From Pseudomonadota bacterium (lineage in GTDB: Bacteria > Pseudomonadota > Alphaproteobacteria > Caulobacterales > Caulobacteraceae), in assembly GCA_023445955.1 (NCBI GenBank), contig JAEXJH010000091.1:1-5865 (forward strand): a stretch of 5,865 nt of DNA. Reading direction: 5' to 3'. Shown here piece by piece: positions 1 to 5,865 of this stretch. The notes under the pieces were generated by a model. It ran no database searches, had not been told where the DNA came from, and saw only the letters and a program-made list of their open reading frames with translations. The first letter of the stretch is position 1. Every line of letters begins with the position of its first letter. Made by a program: the position numbers and the translations under genes.

Positions 1-15
1 GTCTAGGCTCGTACG

Positions 16-858
16 ATGCGTAAGCTTGGCCTGATCGCCGGCGGCGGCGCGCTGCCCGTCGAGCTGGCGGCCCATTGCGAGGCCGCCGGACGCGCGTTCG
101 CCGTTATGCGCCTGAGGAGCTTCGCCGACCCGGCCCTGGCCCGATATCCGGGCGTCGAGGTCGGCATCGGCGAGTTCGGCAAGGCCTTCAAGGCGTTGCG
201 GGCCGAGGGCTGCGAGGTCGTCTGTTTCGCCGGCAATGTCAGCCGTCCCGACTTCGGCGCCCTGATGCCCGATGCGCGGGGCTTGCTGATCGTGCCCAGC
301 CTGATCAAGGCCGCGCGCCAGGGCGACGACGCCCTGCTGCGCCGGGTGCTGGACGAGTTCGAGAAGGAAGGCTTCGAGATCGAGGGCGCGCACGAGGTCG
401 TTGGTGAGATGACCCTGCCGCGTGGTCGTCTCGGCAAGTTCTACCCGCGCGACGAGCATATGGCCGATATCGACAAGGCCCTGCTGGTGGCCCGCGAGAT
501 CGGCCGGCTGGACGTGGGGCAGGGCGCCGTCGTCTGCAACGGCCTCGTCCTGGCTGTCGAGGCCCAGGAAGGCACCGACGCCATGCTGCGCCGGGTTGAG
601 CAGCTGCCGCTGGCGATCCGTGGCTCGGCCGAGCAGCCGCGGGGCGTACTGGCCAAGGCGCCCAAGCCGATCCAGGAAACCAAGGTCGACCTGCCCACCA
701 TCGGCGTCGCCACCATCCAACGCGCCGCGCGCGCGGGTCTGGCCGGCGTGGTCGGCGAGGCTGGCCGCCTGCTGGTGGTCGACCGCGAGGCGGTGATGGC
801 CTGCGCCGACGACCTCGGCCTCTTCGTGCTGGGGGTCGACCCGCAGGGACGTCCCTGA
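16..858 (+). CDS. lpxI: UDP-2,3-diacylglucosamine pyrophosphatase LpxI (DUF1009 family)
   Basis: This enzyme hydrolyses UDP-2,3-diacylglucosamine to lipid X (2,3-diacylglucosamine 1-phosphate) and UMP. It is the fourth step of lipid A synthesis, acts at the cytoplasmic face of the inner membrane, and replaces LpxH in many alphaproteobacteria. The 280-residue product has the family length. Visible hallmarks are a glycine-rich N-terminal AGGGALP (residues 8-14), FAGNVSRPD (71-79), GAHEV (124-128) and the C-terminal segment KPIQETKVDLPTIG (217-230). Asp225 in that segment matches in position the catalytic Asp225 studied in Caulobacter crescentus LpxI. The start is firm: an in-frame TAG lies at 4-6 and ATG at 16 is the first start after it, although no clear Shine-Dalgarno sequence is seen. 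The stop TGA overlaps the lpxB start by one base (TGATG). The tight spacing to the upstream end suggests it continues an lpx operon outside the window. The family assignment rests on recalled motifs, not a search. Confidence 0.95.
   Translation: MRKLGLIAGGGALPVELAAHCEAAGRAFAVMRLRSFADPALARYPGVEVGIGEFGKAFKALRAEGCEVVCFAGNVSRPDFGALMPDARGLLIVPSLIKAARQGDDALLRRVLDEFEKEGFEIEGAHEVVGEMTLPRGRLGKFYPRDEHMADIDKALLVAREIGRLDVGQGAVVCNGLVLAVEAQEGTDAMLRRVEQLPLAIRGSAEQPRGVLAKAPKPIQETKVDLPTIGVATIQRAARAGLAGVVGEAGRLLVVDREAVMACADDLGLFVLGVDPQGRP
844..857. repeat. Perfect 14-bp palindrome at the lpxI-lpxB junction
   Basis: CAGGGACGTCCCTG reads the same on both strands. It ends inside the lpxI stop codon, one base before the lpxB ATG. 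As RNA it could form a 5-bp CAGGG/CCCTG stem with an ACGT loop. The stem would include the AGGGA stretch that is the best Shine-Dalgarno candidate for lpxB. The symmetry is seen directly; a role in gating lpxB translation is inference. It also encodes the last residues of LpxI (the QGRP end), so codon constraint may explain part of it. Confidence 0.55.
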
Positions 859-1991
859 TGGCGCCGCTGAAGATCATGCTCGTGGCCGCCGAGGCTTCCG
901 GCGACGCCCTGGGCGCCAGCCTGGCCAAGGTTCTGCGAGACCGGCTGGGCGGCGACGTGACCTTCGTCGGCATCGGCGGGGCCAAGATGGCCGAGCAGGG
1001 GGTCGAAAGCCCCTTCGACATCGCCCAGCTGTCGATCTTGGGCATCCTGGAGGGCCTGAAGGCCTATCCGACGGTCAAGGCCCGCCTGGACGACACCGTG
1101 GCCCTGGCGGGCCGGGAAAGGCCCGATGTGGCGATCCTGATCGACAGCTGGGGCTTCAACATCCGCCTGGCCCATGCCCTGCGAAAGCTGGACCCCAAGC
1201 TGCCGCTGGTGAAGTACGTCGCGCCGCAGGTCTGGGCCTATCGCGCCGGCCGGGCCCGCAGCCTGGCCAAGTCGGTCGACCTGCTGCTGTCGATCCAGCC
1301 GATGGACAAGCCGTATTTCGACGCCGTGGACCTGCCCAGCGTGTTCGTCGGCAACTCGGCCCTGGCCAAGCGCTTCGACCAGGCCGATGGCGCGCGCCTG
1401 CGGGCCGCGATCGGCGCCTCGGCCGCCGACCCGATCCTGCTGGTGCTGCCCGGCAGTCGTCCGTCCGAGATCGAGCGCGTACTGCCGGCCTTCGAAGACG
1501 CCGTGCGCCGCCTGAAGGCCGATCGCCCTGAGTTGGTTATCGTCATCCCCGCCGCCTACACTGTCGCCGAGGCGGTGAAGGCCCGCGTGGCCGGCTGGCC
1601 ATTTCGCGCCCACGTGATCGAGGACGAACAGCTGAAGGACGACGCCTTCGTCGCCGGCGACGTCGCCCTGGCCTGCAGCGGCACTGTGACGGCCGAGCTG
1701 GCCCTGGCCGGTCGGCCGATGGTGGTGGGCTACAAGACCGGCGCGGTGACCTACGCCCTCCTCAAGCGCCTGATGAAGCCGCGCTGGGTCACGCTATTCA
1801 ACATTGCCGCGGATCGGGAGATCGCCCCGGAACGGCTCCAGGAAGCCTGCAATGGTGAGGCGCTGGCCCGCGAAGTGGCCATGCGCCTGGATGACCCGGC
1901 GCTTCGGGCGCGCCAGGCGGCCGAGCAGTATGCGGCGCTGGACAAGATGGGCCGCGGCATGCCCGATCCTTCGGAAGCCGCCGCCGATGCG

Positions 1992-3734
<1,743 letters not shown>

Positions 3735-3745
3735 TCGCTGAAGGG

Positions 3746-3750
3746 GAATC
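3746..3750. promoter_or_regulatory. GANTC (CcrM methylation) site upstream of the kinase start
   Basis: GAATC lies 12-16 bases upstream of the kinase GTG codon. In Caulobacter and related bacteria CcrM methylates GANTC, and sites in promoters can couple transcription to replication. A second site, GATTC at 3926-3930, lies in codons 23-24 of the fliK-like gene. By eye I found no other GANTC in the window. The sequence match is certain; any regulatory effect is inferred. Confidence 0.4.
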
Positions 3751-3797
3751 CGTGAAGCCCAGGCTCCACAAGGCTTTGCGAGTTCATATGGCGAAGG

Positions 3798-3812
3798 TTA
3801 ACCAGTGATTTA
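3798..3812 (+). promoter_or_regulatory. Candidate CtrA binding box (TTAA-N7-TTTA)
   Basis: TTAACCAGTGATTTA followed by C matches the Caulobacter CtrA consensus TTAA-N7-TTAA(C) at seven of eight core positions. The spacing is exactly seven bases, and the first half sits in a GGTTAACC palindrome (3796-3803). A loosely -10-like CCTACAGT lies at 3822-3829, which would put transcription start near 3836 and the box around -35, the usual place for a CtrA-activated promoter. The match is seen; binding and activation are inferred from the family of CtrA-dependent flagellar promoters. Such boxes are short, so chance is possible. Confidence 0.5.
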
Positions 3813-3824
3813 CGGCCCTGGCCT

Positions 3825-3841
3825 ACAGTGTTCTTAACTGT
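3825..3841. repeat. Short interrupted dyad ACAGT-N7-ACTGT
   Basis: ACAGT at 3825-3829 and ACTGT at 3837-3841 are perfect inverted repeats separated by seven bases. They straddle the predicted -10 and transcription start of the fliK-like gene, where a repressor operator would lie. The CAGTG core also recurs at 3803-3807. Arms of five bases are near the chance level in an AT-richer gap, so this is only a candidate operator. Confidence 0.25.
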
Positions 3842-3847
3842 CGCCGT

Positions 3848-3851
3848 GGAG
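3848..3851 (+). promoter_or_regulatory. Shine-Dalgarno GGAG for the fliK-like GTG start
   Basis: GGAG ends eight bases before GTG at 3860, ideal spacing. It decides the start: the reading frame is closed by TGA at 3806-3808 and no ATG, GTG or TTG in frame lies between that stop and 3860. Confidence 0.65.
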
Positions 3852-3859
3852 CCGTTGTC

Positions 3860-5593
3860 GTGGCCATCGACCCGACCACGCCCGTGACCCCCATCATTCC
3901 AGCCCTTCCGGCTGGGAGCGCGGCGGATTCTGTCGCGACCATCCAGGCTCTGGCGCGCCAGGCGCTGGCCAATACGACCGCCCAGCTGGGCGAGATCGTC
4001 GGCCGTACTCCCAATACGCCACCCAAGAGCGGCGCGCCCGTCGAGCCGGCCGGTCAGGCTGCGGCTCAGGACGCTGGGGGCGCCATCGATACGCCTGGCG
4101 CGAAGCCTGCTCCGCCTGTTGCGACGCAGGCTGCGCTCGCCAAGCCCGAGACCCGCCTGGTCCGAGCCGTGCGCACCGCCGCCGCCGAGGCCGTGCCGCG
4201 CCAGACGGGCTTGGCCCCGCTGATGGCCAATGTCCGCGCCGTCGTCGCCCGTCCCGACGCGCCGCCCGAAGTGCGCGAGGCGGGCAGGGCGCTGCTGGCC
4301 AAGGCGCCGACTGCCTTCGAAATCGCCACGCCACAGGGGCTGCGCCAGGCCGTAGAGCGGTCCGGCGTGTTCCTGGAGGCCAAGATGGCTCGCGCGGCCG
4401 CGACGCCGCCTGTTGAAGGCCAGCCGCGTCTTCCTGAGGCCAATGACATGAAGGCCGCGCTGCTGGTGTTCCGCGGCGCGCTGTCGGCCTGGCTGGCCAA
4501 GGCCCCGCCCCAAGCGTCCGACAAGCCGAGCGCAGAGCCTGCTTCGGTCGCTGATGAAGAGGTCGAGGCCCCGTCGACCGTCGCGCCGCGCACGGCCGCG
4601 CCGGTTCCGGCGACGCCCTCGACCCGCACGCCCGCAACGCCCACACCGGCGTCGAACCAGACTGTCCAGCCCGATGTCGAGGCGGCGCCTCAGACTGCTG
4701 CGTCGTCGCTGCCGCACGCTGAGGTCCCTGAGAGCGCGTCTGAAGCTTCCACGCCCGTCGCCAAGTCTCCTGTGCCGCCGCCGGACGACGAGGGCCTCGC
4801 CGCTCGCTTCGGCGCCTTCGTCGCTGCGCCCAAGCCCTTGGCGCCAACCGCCACGCCCGTCCGCGCCGCGCTGTCCGCGCTCGTCCAGCTCGGCCTGATC
4901 GCCGAGGAGGCGCTGGCCGAAGAGCCGACGACCGCGACGCCGATCGAGCCACGTCCCCTGGCGCCGCGCGGCTATGGCGCCGTCCCGGCCGAGACCGCGC
5001 GCTCCAAGGTCCCGCCGCCACCGTTCGCCGGCGGTCCGATGGCCGGCCAGAAGCCCGAGGCGCCGCAGCTGCCGGCCGCTCTGTCGCCTGCCGATCTCGT
5101 GCGTCGGCTGCTCAAGGGGACCAACGGCGCTCTGGCGCGCCAGGACCTGATGCAGATCGCCTCGCTGCCCGAGCCGCACGAACCCGAGACCGCCGAGGCC
5201 CGCCCGCAGCAAGGCGGCCGCCTGAACCTCGACCTGCCGTTCATGACGCCCCAGGGCCTGGCCGTCGCCCAGTTCGAGATCAGCCATGACGGCGGCGGCT
5301 CCGGCGGTGGCGCGGTCGGCCCGGCCGAGCGCACCTACAAGGCTCGCTTCTCGATCGACATCGAGCCACTGGGACCCGTCCACGCCCAGGTCAGTTTGAC
5401 CGGCTCGCGCACGCGCGTGTCGCTGTGGGCCGAGCGCGCCGAGACCATCGCCCGCCTGCGCGCCGGCGAGGAGATCCTGGGTGCAGCCTTGCGCGAGGCC
5501 GAGCTGACCCCCGAGGTCGCGGTCCATTCCGGCGCGCCGCCAAGCCCCGGCGGCGTCAGCCCGCTGGGCCATTTCGTGGACCAGGCCTCATGA
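3860..5593 (+). CDS. fliK: Flagellar hook-length control protein, FliK family
   Basis: FliK proteins are exported molecular rulers. They measure the growing flagellar hook and signal the FlhB C-domain to switch export from hook to filament subunits. The 577-residue product has the expected build. There is an Ala/Pro-rich N-terminus, a helical block (about 118-180, including [17 protein letters not shown], 161-177) and a helix [18 protein letters not shown] (196-213). A low-complexity Pro/Thr/Ala linker (about 215-335) follows, with TPATPTPA at 257-264. The C-terminal Flg_hook-type domain (about 455-557) has [22 protein letters not shown] (504-525 region) followed by a helix (526-548) and a GHFVD tail. 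A glycine-rich loop, [11 protein letters not shown] (477-487), separates the first strands. It starts with GTG behind a good GGAG and overlaps the next gene by ATGA. Assignment rests on the C-terminal pattern and the FlhB-C-like neighbour. It may be a FliK paralogue (YlqG-like) rather than the sole hook ruler. Confidence 0.78.
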   Translation: MAIDPTTPVTPIIPALPAGSAADSVATIQALARQALANTTAQLGEIVGRTPNTPPKSGAPVEPAGQAAAQDAGGAIDTPGAKPAPPVATQAALAKPETRLVRAVRTAAAEAVPRQTGLAPLMANVRAVVARPDAPPEVREAGRALLAKAPTAFEIATPQGLRQAVERSGVFLEAKMARAAATPPVEGQPRLPEANDMKAALLVFRGALSAWLAKAPPQASDKPSAEPASVADEEVEAPSTVAPRTAAPVPATPSTRTPATPTPASNQTVQPDVEAAPQTAASSLPHAEVPESASEASTPVAKSPVPPPDDEGLAARFGAFVAAPKPLAPTATPVRAALSALVQLGLIAEEALAEEPTTATPIEPRPLAPRGYGAVPAETARSKVPPPPFAGGPMAGQKPEAPQLPAALSPADLVRRLLKGTNGALARQDLMQIASLPEPHEPETAEARPQQGGRLNLDLPFMTPQGLAVAQFEISHDGGGSGGGAVGPAERTYKARFSIDIEPLGPVHAQVSLTGSRTRVSLWAERAETIARLRAGEEILGAALREAELTPEVAVHSGAPPSPGGVSPLGHFVDQAS

Positions 5594-5853
5594 GCGGGAT
5601 CACCGGACCCTCGGCGCGGCCGCGCATCGCCGTCGCCCTGCTCTACGAAGAGCCCAACGCTCCCAAGGTCGTGGCCTCGGGCCAGGGCTGGGTGGGCGAG
5701 AAGATCATTGAGACGGCCCGCGAGCATGGCGTGCCGATCGAGGAAGACCCGGTCCTGGCCCAAGCGCTGTCGACCCTGGAGATCGACGAGGAGATCCCCG
5801 AGGCGCTGTACAAGGCTGTCGCCGAGGTCCTGAGCTTCCTGTTGCGGCGCTAG
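5590..5853 (+). CDS. FlhB C-terminal-domain-like protein (FlhX/YlqH type, export switch family)
   Basis: The 87-residue protein aligns along its length with the part of FlhB that follows the autocleavage site, the fragment that docks export substrates and is contacted by FliK. Recognisable pieces are RIAVALLYE (12-20; FlhB YAVALKY), [16 protein letters not shown] (24-39), the helix with [25 protein letters not shown] (46-70) and [13 protein letters not shown] (73-85). The four residues at the place of the NPTH cleavage motif are ARPR (9-12). It has no membrane segments, so it resembles an already cleaved FlhB C-fragment. Stand-alone homologues are known, such as H. pylori FlhX and B. subtilis YlqH, the latter next to a FliK-like gene as here. 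Its ATG overlaps the upstream TGA as ATGA, indicating coupling. The frame is open further upstream (to 5425), but this start fits the family length. It may support, replace or modulate FlhB; which one is unknown. Confidence 0.88.
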   Translation: MSGITGPSARPRIAVALLYEEPNAPKVVASGQGWVGEKIIETAREHGVPIEEDPVLAQALSTLEIDEEIPEALYKAVAEVLSFLLRR

Positions 5854-5865
5854 ACCCGTTTAGCC

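Larger units (their letters stand above)
3735..3859. promoter_or_regulatory. Divergent intergenic regulatory region between the kinase and fliK-like genes
   Basis: This is the only sizeable non-coding gap. It is clearly richer in A and T than its flanks and must hold the start signals for both divergent genes. It contains the TTAA-type box and dyad annotated separately for the rightward gene, a second isolated TTAAC at 3834-3838, and a GAATC site near the kinase start. For the leftward gene I see no convincing -35/-10 pair. I also see no sigma-54 type GG-N10-GC element: the best TGGC, at 3819, lacks the downstream GC at the right spacing. Confidence 0.7.

Noticed and set aside
1..6. The 3' end of an upstream gene (GTC TAG), possibly lpxA
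   Set aside because: Only one codon would be visible, and all three frames close within the first 33 bases (TAG at 4, TAA at 21, TGA at 32), so neither frame nor identity can be supported.
441..1613. A 390-codon minus-strand open frame opposite lpxI and lpxB
   Set aside because: Both plus-strand genes are firmly identified by motifs. The antisense product is low-complexity with no recognisable fold, so it is a G+C shadow.
3819..3833. A sigma-54 (-24/-12) promoter before the fliK-like gene
   Set aside because: TGGC at 3819 is present, but the invariant GC at the -12 position is TC, so the core requirement fails.
5425..5589. An upstream extension of the FlhB-C-like gene to 142 residues
   Set aside because: The added residues are Arg/Pro-rich and lie out of frame over the conserved end of the FliK-like gene. 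The ATGA-coupled start gives the family length.
5854..5865. A terminator after the FlhB-C-like gene
   Set aside because: Only 12 bases remain, with no hairpin or T-run.

Overview
The window looks like chromosomal DNA of an alphaproteobacterium, most likely Caulobacter or a close relative. G+C is high, and third codon positions are mostly G or C. The first protein matches LpxI, whose structure was solved from Caulobacter crescentus, and the catalytic Asp falls at residue 225, the published number. The one long intergenic gap also carries a CtrA-like TTAA-N7-TTTA box and a GANTC (CcrM) site, both hallmarks of Caulobacter cell-cycle control.

Layout. Bases 16-2033 (+) hold lpxI and lpxB, overlapping as TGATG. 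They encode two consecutive steps of lipid A synthesis: UDP-diacylglucosamine to lipid X, then condensation to the disaccharide. Bases 1992-3734 (-) encode a membrane-anchored hybrid histidine kinase with six predicted transmembrane helices, HisKA, HATPase and a receiver domain. It converges on lpxB and overlaps its 3' end by 42 bases. Bases 3735-3859 are the only real gap, an AT-richer divergent promoter region. Bases 3860-5853 (+) hold a two-gene unit joined by ATGA. The first gene is a long Ala/Pro-rich FliK-type hook-length control protein. The second is an 87-residue protein resembling the C-terminal cytoplasmic fragment of the export gate FlhB but lacking the NPTH cleavage site. Bases 5854-5865 show nothing recognisable.

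How the genes work together. LpxI and LpxB form one pathway, and their order and overlap suggest the end of a larger lpx operon lying upstream of the window. The FliK-like and FlhB-C-like pair recombines the two partners of the flagellar substrate-specificity switch, FliK and the FlhB C-domain, as a small satellite locus; no other flagellar gene is visible here. The kinase shares its upstream region with this pair, but no direct functional link can be shown from sequence alone. No RNA gene, mobile element, CRISPR array or convincing intrinsic terminator was seen. I see no wholly new system. The points most worth a second look are the FliK/FlhB-C satellite pair, its candidate CtrA promoter, and a perfect palindrome at the lpxI-lpxB junction.
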